The notes beneath the pieces were generated by a model. That model ran no database searches and had not been told where the DNA came from. It was given only the letters and a program-made list of their open reading frames with translations. Made by a program: the position numbers and the translations under genes. From contig JAYESD010000003.1 in NCBI GenBank assembly GCA_036927565.1, forward strand, positions 79,281,311-79,345,310: a stretch of DNA of 64,000 nucleotides, in the 5' to 3' direction. This stretch comes from Tuctoria greenei (taxonomy: Eukaryota > Streptophyta > Magnoliopsida > Poales > Poaceae). Positions 21,067 to 31,224 of this stretch are shown here, in pieces (positions within the stretch are counted from its first letter, which is position 1; every line of letters starts with the position of its first letter).

Positions 21067-21324
21067 CCCTAACGGCCACAAACCTTAGACAACCATGCTC
21101 ATTCGCACACAAGGTTCCTCAAACTCACAACACACTCAAGCAATACAACTCAATCCCATCGACGTAGGGTGTTAGGCTCCAGCATCCCGAACCATATAAA
21201 ACCACCGTGTTCACCATCTCTCATATGTGCAAGCTCCTCGGAGACTAGCCCCTCCTAAAAAAGAACCTCCACGGGTTGCGACTAAGAAGGTTTGGGAGAA
21301 GTGTAGTTGCTACACTTTGACATT

Positions 21325-21342
21325 TGGTGCGCCAGGTAGGGG
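21325..21342 (+). other. Tat-2 primer-binding site
   Basis: TGGTGCGCCAGGTAGGGG, two bases after the LTR end. It has the position and form of Tat-lineage primer sites. Confidence 0.75.
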
Positions 21343-21373
21343 ATTTTTCCTCCAAGAAATTTGCGCTTTCATG

Positions 21374-21826
21374 CAATGGTGAACATCAGACCTCTGGATG
21401 GCACTTCCCGAGGTCATCGCATCACCACAGGCGAAGACGAGGCCACCTCTCATTACAGGGGTCGGTCTGGTCCGCTCTCTCGCGCCACCGCGGCTGGTAA
21501 GGCTGGCGCTTCTCAAAATGCCTGCATCGTCAGCATCCACAGTGCCACCAGCTGCAAGCCCGGAGAGTGGACTGGCTGCAGCACGTGCTCTCCTCCACAA
21601 CTTACCTACCATGAGCACTCCTCAGGGAGTAGCACAGTAGTGGATCAACGATGTCGACCATCTCATCATCGCCACCTTTAACTCGCTTCCGAAAAGCAGG
21701 CAGCACGTGTCGCTGTCGCGCATCAGTGAGTGATGCCCGGTACACAACACTAGCGGCAACAGTGTTAGTGAATGCTGGGAGATCAAGAAGCTCGTGGAGC
21801 GTTACCGCGAGTAGCTGCAACTGCGC
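21374..21826 (+). pseudogene. Tat-2 gag leader, truncated
   Basis: The first Met at 21376 reads MVNIRPLDGTSRGHRIT. A second frame (21398 on) contains ARALLHNLPTMSTPQG, a stop, then WINDVDHLIIATFNSL. This matches the Ala/Pro-rich leader of Tat gag proteins (a segment of type ARxLLxxPP...WxDDVDRLL). Both frames carry stops. The sequence ends where the LTR of element D starts, and no later part of Tat-2 is seen. Confidence 0.5.
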
Positions 21827-23343
21827 CATTGACGTTTGTTATATACCAATTTTGACCATCAATATAACTTAATATGTGAAGGAATAAATAATTCTTACAC
21901 ACATCATAGTTAGATTTAATATAATTCCACTTGTGCTTGAGAAATAGAGCATGTAGGAGTTTTAATGCAAAAATGATTGAGAATGGGGGAGCAATCCTAA
22001 AAAGTTTCACCCCAGCCAATCACATGACAACATGTGGCGCCACATGGATCCATGACTCATTCCCAGGCGTATCCGAAGAGATCCAATGTGTATCACTCGA
22101 GAAGGGGATAAGGGCCCACCTAGAAGTCACCCTGAGAAAACACACCCGAAGGAGGGCCAGGACCAGGTCGGCCGACCCCCCTAGTCGGCTGACTTGGCCC
22201 TGGCGCCAAACCTTGTCTTCCTCCACATGTTGGCTCCTCATGACTCCTCGAAGGCGGTAAAGACTGATTCGCATGCCAATTGTGGTGGGAACCGCCTCTA
22301 CTCCGTGTATAAATAGGGGTGGTGCCTCACTTCTCATACACACCACTCAAGCATTCTCTCTTGTATTACACTAGTGCTCTTGGTCCCTTAGTGGAGGTTA
22401 GGCTGTAGAGTGGAGCCTCTAGTCCCAAGTCCAAATTGGGAAAGGTATGGATCATGTATCTTTTCTTGTATTTGTGACATTATGCTTTATATTGATATTA
22501 TTAGTCTTTTCTTATTTATATACATGGATGAAGCATTCCTTGTTTGATTGTGGAGTCCATGCATGTGATAGGTGTAGATGTTGTTATGGTCTAGTCATAA
22601 TGTTCATATCTTGTTATCATAAACATCGTACACCACCATTAGAGTCTAATTAGGTATTAATATGATTATGTTAATATGAATATGTTAGTGTTTGGTCCCA
22701 ACATTGGTTCAACGATGTTTAGGTTAGTCATTGCCTTAAGAAGATATTTGTACCATGGCTCTTAAGGTATTTACTTAACATGTAAGCATGGTGCTTATAT
22801 AGTTAAGTAGTGTTGGATGTCTCGTAGACCCACAGTTTGTAGGGGTAGGCAACAGGTGGTGACAGCATTGTCCGTCCTTTGTAATCCCCCATGTTCGGCT
22901 CTACCACGGGCTCGTGGCGAGAATCGTCCTAATGTTGTTGGTGGTAAACCCGTGCCCGATATGTTGGACCACTAATCCCTAATATTCACAATTAGTATAT
23001 TCATGTGTACTCTATTAGGCTATGTATATGAGTAATTAGAGCATAGTAGGAGCAGCCCCTTCTCATAGCTTCACCCTCACAAGGACGACCTTACCCTTAC
23101 AGTAGATTGCTTAGGTGTGTTTTACACTACCCTTAGTATCATCTTACCCCTGTTCTGATAATTACTTAGTACCCTATACTTTGATCATAGGAATAGTGTT
23201 TACTTTACTTCACCGCCTTCCTTTGGGATAAATTTGATACCCTTGGGAATACTATTGGATGAAATGCTATAACGGTATCTTTCGTGCGCTTGAGGATCTC
23301 ATCTCTTACCGGAAATGAAATGTGGTGTTAAGAAATACCAACA
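21827..23343 (+). repeat. 5' LTR of element D
   Basis: 1517 bp. The first bases read CATTGACG where the second LTR has TGTTGACG. It ends ATACCAACA. It has a TATA box at 22308, the 35-bp block at 22525-22559, a TCGGCCGA inverted repeat near 22166-22193, and the Athila-wide conserved block at 22818-22955. Confidence 0.85.
22308..22316 (+). promoter_or_regulatory. TATA box of element D LTR
   Basis: TATAAATAG, placed 209 bp before the 35-bp block. Confidence 0.65.
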
Positions 23344-23351
23344 AGCATTTT

Positions 23352-23369
23352 TGGCGTCGTTGCCGGGGA
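23352..23369 (+). other. Primer-binding site of element D
   Basis: TGGCGTCGTTGCCGGGGA, one mismatch to the tRNA-Asp complement, eight bases after the LTR. Confidence 0.85.
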
Positions 23370-25817
23370 AGGCAAAGGAAGTGAAGGATAGCTATCGCTT
23401 ATGATTAAGTTGTAGGTACTAGTAGTTATTAGATAGGATTACCCTTGCTTTGTTTTCTCCATTGTGAGAAACCAGGATAGTGTTTGGCTAGCCCATTCTT
23501 TGGGAAAGCAAAAAGAGGACGCAAGAGCTTAACTCCATTAGTACTTTAAGGTGTTCCTCAACAAATTCTTTTCGTTGAGCAACATCATTGCCCACAACAG
23601 GAGGATTCTCCAGCTTCCAGTAGGATCCAAAGGCATCTATCCCAAAAGCTTGGGGGAGGCTCCAAGATTATATCTTGGTTTGCCTTCACCATGGGGGTGG
23701 ATATTTGGTTCATCATCCAACACTCTTACAACAGATTGATTTCATTGGCCCTTGATCAAATTCCTGTTGAAGTTGGAGGTGACCTCTTCTCAATGATCAT
23801 GACAATGATGAAGATTTAATTGAGAAGAAGGTCACCATTCAAAGGAGTTGATCCATGAACGCTTCAGTTCTATTGGCATGGCATGCGCACCATTGACAAG
23901 GTGGGCATGCTGGCCACGGAATTGGACCTCCTATTGAAAAATCAAGAAGGTCAAGCCAATGGAGAAGTGTTTGGATGATCCAAGCCATGGATATTCACAT
24001 ATGTTGTGAAAATCCATGTCAACATGGAACTCTTGGGGATTTATTTCCGTAAGACCCATGAGGATCTTTCATTTCCAAACAACTACAAAGGCCACCACCA
24101 ACAAGGAGGTCAAAAGTGGAATCAATAAAATCAAGGAGGCTATGTGAATTTGAGTTCCAACAAATTCAACTTCAACTAGCGTACCTTGATGTATCTTGTC
24201 CATGGCCAAGGAGAAATCAATGACACACCCAAGAAGCATTTGGCCAAGTACAAGCCATTTTGAAAAGCATTCAAGATCCAAGGGTTCCATAATCACTTGT
24301 TGGACCCTACAATTCAACCAAACCCGTGCAATTTTGGGCAAAACGGCACTGTGGATGAAGCGTTTCTTGTTTGATTGTGGAGTCCACACGTCGTTATGCC
24401 CAAGGAAGCCTCTTGGTCTTAGATCAAGCATGGGTTGGGTCAAAAGAATACCTTGAAGGTTGAAGTAACACCGCCCATAAGTGGACAACCTCATTGCCTT
24501 TATGAGGAATGAGAAGACTCTGTCATGTCAGCCATAATGACATTCTAAGAAGATGGAGAATCCAGGGCCATCCAAATGGCCCATGTCCACTAAGACACAA
24601 CCAATGGAATGCGGAAGAAGGACAAGCCTCATTAGGTTTATTAAAGGATATACTGATGGAAAAGTCATTGCGACATCAACAAGTCTTCATCAAGGCGATG
24701 ACGAGGTCGGGGCCGCCATAGGCCCACTTTTCCAAAAGGCAACCAAAGGAGGTTTGCCTTGTCAACGAGAGAGTCATCCACACCTTCATCTCCGGGTAAG
24801 GATGACATGTCATTGCGCTCAACCGAACAGAGGTAAGTCTCGCTCATCGGACCTCAAAGATTCGGTGAGTCCTTGCCAATAGGTTAATTGGTAGTTATCT
24901 CATATTTGATTTCCCGATTTCATATTTGAATTTCCCATCAACCTTAGCATTTGCATTTAGCATGTTTAAATTTTCGCACCTGCATGTTAGAAAGTAAAAT
25001 TTCCAACCATCATAAAACTAAAATTTTGAATTAGGAAATAAATATATTTAGATATTAACCTTGGGCATAACCACTTGATTCATCTTCTAATTCAAACCAA
25101 AAATATTTCCCTTTATCCTCATTGCATTTGCAAGTTGTTTCAAGTTGGGCAAAACAATTTGACATGGGGTACAATTTGCTTTTGAGCTAACGTAACCCGT
25201 TTTTGAGTTGTTTTGTTTGGTCTTGACTTTAGTGCAGCCACGATAAAATTTGTAAAAAGGATGGAAGGCCTCATCAAGCCCAACACACTATTAGGAGAAT
25301 TCAAGTGCATATCCCTCCACCGATCTCATTTTGAGTTCATGGTGGAGGAATGCTCACGATGGTGCCCAATGGAGGAGCAATATGAAGCTCATTCAACTCC
25401 AACCTCAACTTAAAAAAGGCATCAAACATGAAGGCTACACCAAAATCCATGGTCGTGAATTTCTCACATAACGACCTTCAACCCGAACTACTCTTCACTT
25501 GAGGTACGAGTTTAAAATCTTTCGTCGTTTGAATTGCATTAGGATTGGATGATTTTTTTTCTTGCATGGACGAGTAAGGTTTACACCTCCTCATCATTCA
25601 ATTCTTATGCACACTCACGAGACTAAGTGTTGGCATTGCTTTTTGATTTTTTAAAAGGAATATCACCTTACTTGGGAATAAATTTAAACAAGTACCTGGA
25701 ATTTCATAAGCATTGTTGAAATTGACTTAGACATTTTCTATCTAGGTTTAGAAAATAATACTTATTAAATGACTCAATGGTTGAATTGGCATGTAGCAAC
25801 CTTGGAACAGTTAAGTC
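23370..25817 (+). pseudogene. Internal region of element D with decayed gag
   Basis: No long frame survives. Near 24000 the frame gives CENPCQHGTLGD, then KTHEDLSFPNN and GHHQQGGQKWNQ. This corresponds to the Athila gag zinc knuckle followed by its Gln/Gly-rich tail, with the knuckle spacing lost. The 35-bp LTR block is present again at 24352-24386. The last 900 bp (24890-25817) are AT-rich and non-coding, matched by 41345-42160 in reverse and, in part, by 63738-64000. Confidence 0.6.
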
Positions 25818-25884
25818 TGTTGACGGTCGTTATATACCAATTTCGACCGTCAATGTTTATACCAATTTCGACCGTCAAGATAAC
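25818..25884 (+). repeat. Start of element D 3' LTR, truncated
   Basis: TGTTGACGGTCGTTATATACC matches the expected LTR start better than the mutated 5' copy. A 30-bp segment (TATACCAATTTCGACCGTCAA) is repeated inside it. It breaks off where CACTA coding sequence begins. Confidence 0.65.
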
Positions 25885-26457
25885 ACCAATGGCTTCTTCT
25901 TTCGAACTGAAGAGGTGGAAAAATATTTACGAACGCAAAACAGTGGTGTTGTTGTTCGGCATGGTGATCATGATTGGTTTGGAGTAATCAAGAAAATAAT
26001 TGCGTTGATTTTGAAAAAAAAAATCAAGAGGTTCTGTTATTTGAATGTGACTGGTTTGATCAGCCTTGTTCCGATCAGAGCCAAAGCAGAGGCTACAAAA
26101 CAGATCAATACGGAATGATAGATGTTGACACTACTATTTCTCAATTTAGGTATGAGCCTTACATTCTAGCTACCCAAGCAGAACAAGTTTTTTATGATGG
26201 AGGCTAAGATATTTGATGATCGACGACTTACTAATATCAATATGCCACACATAAATGAGGATACGATCGCATGGGCTAGGAATGACATTGAGGGAGCAAC
26301 CGGTGATGCTTCCGCTCTTCAAATGAGAACATGTGATCAGTTTGAGGCGCATGGAGTTCCATTAGAAAATGAAGATGACGACGACCATGATACATATATC
26401 AATGATGGTCATGTAGCTCCAATGGGGGGGCGGGGAGGGGGACAACAGCGAAGATGA
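25885..26457 (+). pseudogene. CACTA transposase C-terminus (DUF4216-like)
   Basis: Three successive frames give one protein tail. First NGFFFRTEEVEKYLRTQNSG, then VVVRHGDHDWFGVIKKI. After a frameshift in the A-run 26014-26023 comes LLFECDWFDQ, YKTDQYGMIDVDTT, and PYILATQAEQVFYDGG. After a second shift near 26200 it continues MPHINEDTIAWARNDIEG and an acidic end. This is the domain that follows the TNP2 transposase in plant CACTA elements. It has no catalytic core. Confidence 0.8.
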
Positions 26458-26639
26458 TGATTTTTTTTATATAAGTACTGTGTGAGCTAGCTGATTTTTT
26501 TCAAAAATATAGAAGCCGCTCTTCTATTTAGCATCAAGCTTAGAAGCAAGCCTATATTGAATAATCCCACCTTTTTAGAAGATACCCAGAATTTGAAATG
26601 ACGCTTCTGCAGAAATTCCTAATGCAATGAACTACTGAT

Positions 26640-26765
26640 TCCTGGCAACAGATCCTAATGCAACTAGTGTGTTCCGTGGCGATATATCCTAAGGCCACGA
26701 ACTAGTACAATCATGGCAACAGATCCTAATGCAACGATTGTGTTTTGTGGCGATAGATAACAGTT
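26640..26765. repeat. CACTA subterminal repeats, inner block
   Basis: About two diverged dimers with TGGCAACAGATCCTAATGCA and GTGGCGATAGATCC, the same units as at 27540-28310. Confidence 0.75.
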
Positions 26766-26912
26766 GAACACACAAAATTATTCATCACATGGATGAACGC
26801 AGATAACACATTCATTCGTTAACAAATATATTACAAAACATAAGAAAAAAGTATAAGACGCAAGAAAATAAAAGCAACATCAACTAAAAAACAACAAAAG
26901 AAAACCTAAATC
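26766..26912. other. AT-rich spacer beside the short ORF
   Basis: A-rich sequence with no ORF; it ends where GC content rises sharply at about 26905. Confidence 0.4.
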
Positions 26913-27191
26913 CTACTCCTCCTCCCCATCCTCCTCCTCCGATTGCTCCGCCGGTTGCTCTAGCTTGTCTGGATCCAGCGGTGCAACCTCGCGACCGAGG
27001 TTCCTCACCATCGCCGCAACCAGGATATTGCGGCCCTCAGCACCGAGCACCTCGGCCATCGTCTCGAGCAGCCTCTGGAATCGGTCGAACACCATCTCGA
27101 GCAGCTCGTTCTTGAGCCTCTCGAGGGAGCGGCAGCATTATTTCTTGCAGGGTGTCTCCCTCGGCGGACTTGGCGGCAGAACGTTGGCCAT
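26913..27191 (-). pseudogene. GC-rich ORF of unknown origin inside the CACTA element
   Basis: A 92-residue frame from Met at 27191 to TAG at 26913, interrupted by one TAA at 27138-27140 (codon 18). After the stop it is open for 74 codons and ends in an acidic tail (EEEDGEEE). The middle is helical in pattern (LERLKNELLE, then FDRFQRLLETMAEVLGAEG). GC content is far above the surrounding repeats. It may be a second CACTA gene or a captured host exon. I do not recognise the family. It lies antisense to the transposase. Confidence 0.45.
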
Positions 27192-27539
27192 AGTGGATTG
27201 TCTGCGCAGAGAAGACGAATGAAGAGAGAAGAGGAGAGAATGATGGCGCCTTAGTTTGTGCGGAGAAGCAAAATGGAGACGCCCTTAGCAGCAAAGTGTG
27301 TTTATTATATGAAAAGCGTGTCTTCCTACCCACGTCTCCTTTAGCTTCGTGATTTTCTCCATTTTGCTTCAGTTCACTGTTGATATCACACACATCACTG
27401 AACTTAGAGCACATTCACTTGATAACTAAATCATTCACTTGTCCAGAAAATAAACAAATCATTCCTTATGATTCCTGAGGAACACGATGAACACACCGCA
27501 CATTCATTCATTCACACAGTGACCAAAGTTTTGTAATAT
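27192..27539. other. Spacer with 15-bp inverted repeat
   Basis: GAAGCAAAATGGAGA at 27265-27279 recurs inverted at 27356-27370, 76 bp apart. No coding frame is convincing here. An A/T-rich tail leads into the subterminal repeats. Confidence 0.45.
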
Positions 27540-28310
27540 ATCGTGAGGCCAATGACTGAGTTTTGTGGCCATAGATCCTAACGCCATGAACTAATACAGT
27601 CGTGGCAACATATCCTAATGCAACGGTTGTGTTCCGTGGCGATAGATCCTAATGCCACGAACTGCTGAATCATGGCAAAAGTTCATAATACAATGATTGT
27701 CTTCCATGCCAATAGATCATAACGCCAAGAACTGGTAAATTATGGCAAAAGTTCCTATACAATGATTGTGTTTCGTGTCGATAGCTCCTAATGCCACGAA
27801 ATGATGAATCATGGCAAAAGTTCCTAATGAAACGATTGTGTTCCGCGGTGATAGATCCTAACGCCACGAACTAGTGAATCATAGCAACAGATCCTAATGC
27901 AACAATTGTGTTCCGTGGTAATAGATCCTAACGTCACGAACTAGTGGATCATGGCAGAAGTTCCTAATGCAACGATGATGTGTCATAGCGATAGATCCTA
28001 ATGCCATAACTAGTGGATCGTGGCAATAGATCCTAATGCAACGATTGTGTGCTGTGGCGATAGATCCTAATGCCACGAACTAGTGGATTATGGCAATAGA
28101 TCCTAATGCAACAATTGTGTGTCGTGACGATAGATCCTAATGCCACGAACTAGTGAATCATGGCAACAGATCCTAATGCAAGATTGTGTTCTTTGGCGAT
28201 AGATCCTAATGCCACAAACTAATGAATCATGGCAACAGATCCTAATGCAATGATTGTGTTTCGTGGCAATAGATCATAATGCCACAACTAGTGAATCATG
28301 GCAAAAGACC
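27540..28310. repeat. CACTA subterminal repeat array, dimeric 70-bp unit
   Basis: About ten dimers of two related half-units: TGGCGATAGATCCTAATGCC followed by ACGAACTAGTGAATCA, and TGGCAACAGATCCTAATGCA followed by ACGATTGTGTTCCG. The first half-unit is itself a hairpin: CGTGGC pairs with GCCACG across a 13-base loop. Such arrays near CACTA ends are the usual transposase binding region. Confidence 0.85.
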
Positions 28311-28373
28311 AAGCTTACTGCAATGATTTAGTATCTGTTGCAGTACAATCATTGTAACCGGGCGGAATCATTG

Positions 28374-28378
28374 TAGTG
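28374..28378. repeat. CACTA terminal end, followed by TAC
   Basis: The terminal TAGTG is the reverse complement of CACTA. TAC (28379-28381) would be the 3-bp target copy; the left partner is lost. Confidence 0.7.
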
Positions 28379-28386
28379 TACCTTGT

Positions 28387-28836
28387 TATTCTTTGGCTAA
28401 GATAATGATAACTCTTGGCTACAAAGGAATGACGTGCACTCAACATGCATTGAGGGTGTTTCATCATTCTTTGGCTAAGGTGTATCATACCTTCTTGCCA
28501 TATAGGAATAACTAGTACACCTCATGCATTGGATGTGATCCTCATTCCTTGGCTAAGGTAATGATAACTTTTAACTACAAAGGAGTGACATGTACCCAAC
28601 ATGTGTTGAGTACGATCCATTATTCCTTGGCTAAGGTACAACATACCTATAACCACAAAGGGATGACGTGCACTCAACATGGGTTGAGTGTGATCTGTCA
28701 TTCCTTAGATAAGGTATACATTCTAGACACATAAGAAAAACTTGCACCCAATATACATTGGATGGATCTTTTTCATTCCTTGGTTAAAGTATATCATAAC
28801 TTTTAGCCACAAATGAATAACTTACACCTAATGATG
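28387..28836. repeat. 77-bp minisatellite, six units
   Basis: Units start with TTCCTTGGCTAAGG-like sequence at about 28388, 28466, 28544, 28622, 28700 and 28775. Most contain a short inverted repeat, for example CACTCAACATGGGTTGAGTG in unit 4. No ORF. Origin unknown; it may lie in the 3' part of element B. Confidence 0.8.
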
Positions 28837-29095
28837 GTGGCGATTCCATTGAGCTTGAATGAGTGCTTAGAATAGTTGAGAGTGTAATGCTCTCACATAT
28901 TCGTAGCAGCCCATTGATTGCTCATGGAGGGTTTCCATGTCAAATCTCCGGCCTCATATAGTTATGATTGACCTTCGGGCTTATTTTCCGATAGGTGGCA
29001 ATCGTCATAATTTACTCCTTAGCCAAGAGATGTTGAAATGGAATCCTCTAAGGATTTCCAACAATTGGATCTTTGAATGCCTGCATAGTAATATT
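28837..29095 (-). other. Probable element B sequence left of the copia target
   Basis: It joins without a gap to 30773 once the solo LTR and one ATATT are removed. It is therefore the left flank of the copia insertion and continues the Athila ORF-1 remnant. No clear domain can be read in it. Confidence 0.45.
29091..29095. repeat. Target-site duplication ATATT, left copy
   Basis: Identical to 30773-30777 and to 40915-40919, which follow two LTRs of the same copia family. Confidence 0.85.
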
Positions 29096-30772
29096 TGTAA
29101 GAACGAAGAGCACGTGTAAAGCTACCAGAGGGGGGTGAATGGTAGATTAAAACTTTTCAGCCCAAGCAACGAAAACACCCCTCGACAGAAAATTGATCTG
29201 TTAAAGAAACAATGTGTGGGACTAATATAAACGTGTTCAACTATGACAAAACTACTATAGATTGTATAGAATCAAGTCACGAAGACGTCACAAAAAGAAT
29301 CACAAAAATCTGTCAAGAGAAACTCAAGTTACGATCGAAAGATCGAACAAAGGTCAATCTGTCCTACCCGAGAAAAATAGTTCTGGAACACTGCAAAGAA
29401 ACTCGTGTAGATCAGAAACCACAAATACAATGACCATGAAATTTTCACATATGATAGAAAATTAAGTTGTGAAGACAGCCCAAGTAATCATGTCAATTGG
29501 ATTTTTAAAACTAGAGTTATGATAAAACCACCGAAGCAAGGTAGTGCTGTGCAGAAACTCGATGAGAAAGACTTGAGGAAAACAAGTCGGATGAACAAGG
29601 CACAAAAGCTCCTTTAGACTATGATTATATTGATCAAAAATTACAAGGAACAGCCCTAAAGTCGTGTACCACGTGCTCTGGCCTCCCTTTCTTATATAAC
29701 CAGCCCTTAGGCCAACCCGAACTTAACTAGGACTCTAATCCTACTCAATTCACGAATCGAAACTTTCCATAACTGCTCAAGACTCTTCTATATGCAGATA
29801 GAAGCAATCTTAAGACTTCCAAACACCTTAGGAATGTATCCCACATTCCTAAAACAACTCAAATTCATGACCCACACGAAATCTTATCATAACCAACTCA
29901 AAACTTTCCATATTTGAGTCAAACACGACTCAGCCGCAGTCTGAGTCCATAACCTAGTCGGTTGGACTTTTCCGACCAATTTTTACGTCCACATCTCTTC
30001 ATCATGCCTCAGAACCATGAAGCCACGTCCATGCACTCCTTGCACACGTGCAAACATTTTCCAACGACGTCCATGATACCTTCATATGCATTGTTCTTGA
30101 TTCATACATGTTGCGCAACCTCTCGATCAACTCAACCACAATTCCTCCCGAACTTGGTTGTTGAACCTCATCTTCTCCCTAAGAGTAGTTCAATGGATCC
30201 CTTCACCAGCCATGTCTTGAACTCAAGCAACACCTGCACATGAATAAACAACCAATACTTCCGAGCACAAGTCCTCGACTTGACTCTCGTTAGTTCCGAT
30301 AACCACAACACCTTACGTGAGCACCTCACATAAGCATGTTGCAAACCATAGCAAATTGATAACAGAAATAACCACCACAACACACCAAAAACATAGTAAA
30401 AGATTACTAAGCAACCTTTCCATCAATGTAAAGCAAGTACAAATCATTGCAAGTTAAAAGCAGAACCACTGCGATCAAGCTCCGAACCTTGGTAAAGCTA
30501 ACCGGACCTTGAACTGGAGCTTACGAAGACTAACAGGATCTAGCGCTGGAGCTAACCAAAGCTTTTCAGACCTAGACAAAGAAGTCAGACATAGACAAAG
30601 CAAGTCGGACCTTACGTTGGACCTTGCCGGAGCTACCCAAAACAAGCTGGACCTATCGTCAGACCTTGCTGGAGCTCGGACCTAGAGTCGGACCTTGATG
30701 ATAAAGGTGTTTTGGTAGTATTCAAAACTTTTATCGCCATACCCAATGTATTCAGCACACATAGGTCTCACA
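29096..30772 (-). mobile_element. Solo LTR of SIRE/Maximus-like copia family
   Basis: 1677 bp. It begins TGTAAGAACG on the plus strand and ends GTCTCACA, with ATATT on both sides. No primer site precedes it and no internal region follows, so it is a solo LTR. It contains a TATA box at 29691 and a GGTCCGAC-type minisatellite at 30484-30680. It aligns end to end with 39326-40914. Confidence 0.88.
29691..29698 (-). promoter_or_regulatory. TATA box in copia solo LTR
   Basis: Plus-strand CTTATATA, sense TATATAAG. It lies beside CCTCCC, as in the other copia LTRs. Confidence 0.6.
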
Positions 30773-31080
30773 ATATTACTCCTACAAACTTCCCCTCTAT
30801 GATAGAGAGGAATGGTTAGCTCCCGATACTTGTCCAAATGAATTCTTGGGTTAGGTAATCGAATCTTCATTTGTACGTATGGGGAAAAACAAAATCAAAG
30901 ATGCATTGGATCCAATTTCAAGTGTATCCATGAACAATGTATGATTCATTGATGGGAGGGGGCTTTATGGATAAATCGATGTGCACATTTTCTAAAGCTC
31001 CTACTCATAACAATGCATGTTGTATAAATACACTATATGGATCATCTTGTAAAATTTCTAACCGTCATAGTTTTTTTTAC
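30773..31080 (-). pseudogene. Athila ORF-1 C-terminal fragment, duplicated flank (copy 1)
   Basis: Nearly identical to 40915-41218. The minus frame gives MKIRLPNPRIHLDKYRELTI, matching the degenerate ORF-1 tail at 47520-47590 and 52385-52445 (IRLPNP, then LTI and RSNV). It starts with the ATATT target copy and ends at ACAAG, where LTR sequence resumes abruptly at 31081. It differs from copy 2 by a short insertion near 31006. Confidence 0.7.
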
Positions 31081-31209
31081 AAGTCGGACCTATCGTCAGA
31101 CCTTGCTGGAGCTCGGACCTAGAGTCAGACCTTGATGATAAAGGTGTTTTGGTAGTATTCAGAACTTTTATCGTCATAGCCAATGTATTCAGGACACGTA
31201 GGTCTCACA
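31081..31209 (-). repeat. Truncated 3' LTR of copia(-)
   Basis: 129 bp of the sense LTR start (TGTGAGACCTACGTGTCC... on the minus strand), next to the polypurine tract. Its left edge is fused to the ORF-1 fragment at the shared pentamer ACAAG (31079-31083). The other 1.5 kb of the LTR are missing. Confidence 0.85.
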
Positions 31210-31224
31210 ATCTCTGCCTTGATG
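31210..31224 (-). other. Polypurine tract of copia(-)
   Basis: Sense CATCAAGGCAGAGAT next to the LTR; the plus-strand copy has CATCAAGGGTGAGAT (62100-62114). Confidence 0.6.

Larger units (their letters stand above)
20239..21322 (+). repeat. 5' LTR of Tat-2
   Basis: 1084 bp from TGTTGGCACCC to TACACTTTGACA, followed by a primer site. It holds about seven degenerate 55-bp repeats with GCCACGTGTCC-like cores (20320-20670) and a TATA box at 21058. It is divergent to the Tat-1 5' LTR, with the CACTA and LINE pieces between them. Confidence 0.85.
21827..25884 (+). mobile_element. Short Athila-derived element D
   Basis: A 5' LTR (21827-23343), primer site, 2.5-kb internal region and the first 67 bp of a 3' LTR (25818-25884). 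No polypurine tract is evident before 25818. The internal region has only gag-like remnants and no RT or integrase. A minus-strand relative is element B (41345-44811), which shares the LTR type and nearly the whole internal region. Confidence 0.75.
25885..28378 (+). mobile_element. CACTA (En/Spm) transposon, right part
   Basis: It runs from a broken transposase tail to a clear terminus: ATTGTAGTG ending at 28378, which is CACTACAAT on the reverse strand. Subterminal repeats fill 27540-28310 and a shorter block at 26640-26765. Between them lies a GC-rich segment with a short ORF. The left half, including the main transposase domain and left end, is missing. Confidence 0.8.

Noticed and set aside
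22020..22346. Overlapping 108-109-codon frames in the element D LTR
   Set aside because: They span the TATA box and the inverted repeat; LTR sequence, not a gene.
27540..28836. Regular repeats resembling a CRISPR array
   Set aside because: Units are contiguous and diverged with no unique spacers; they are CACTA subterminal repeats and a minisatellite in plant DNA.
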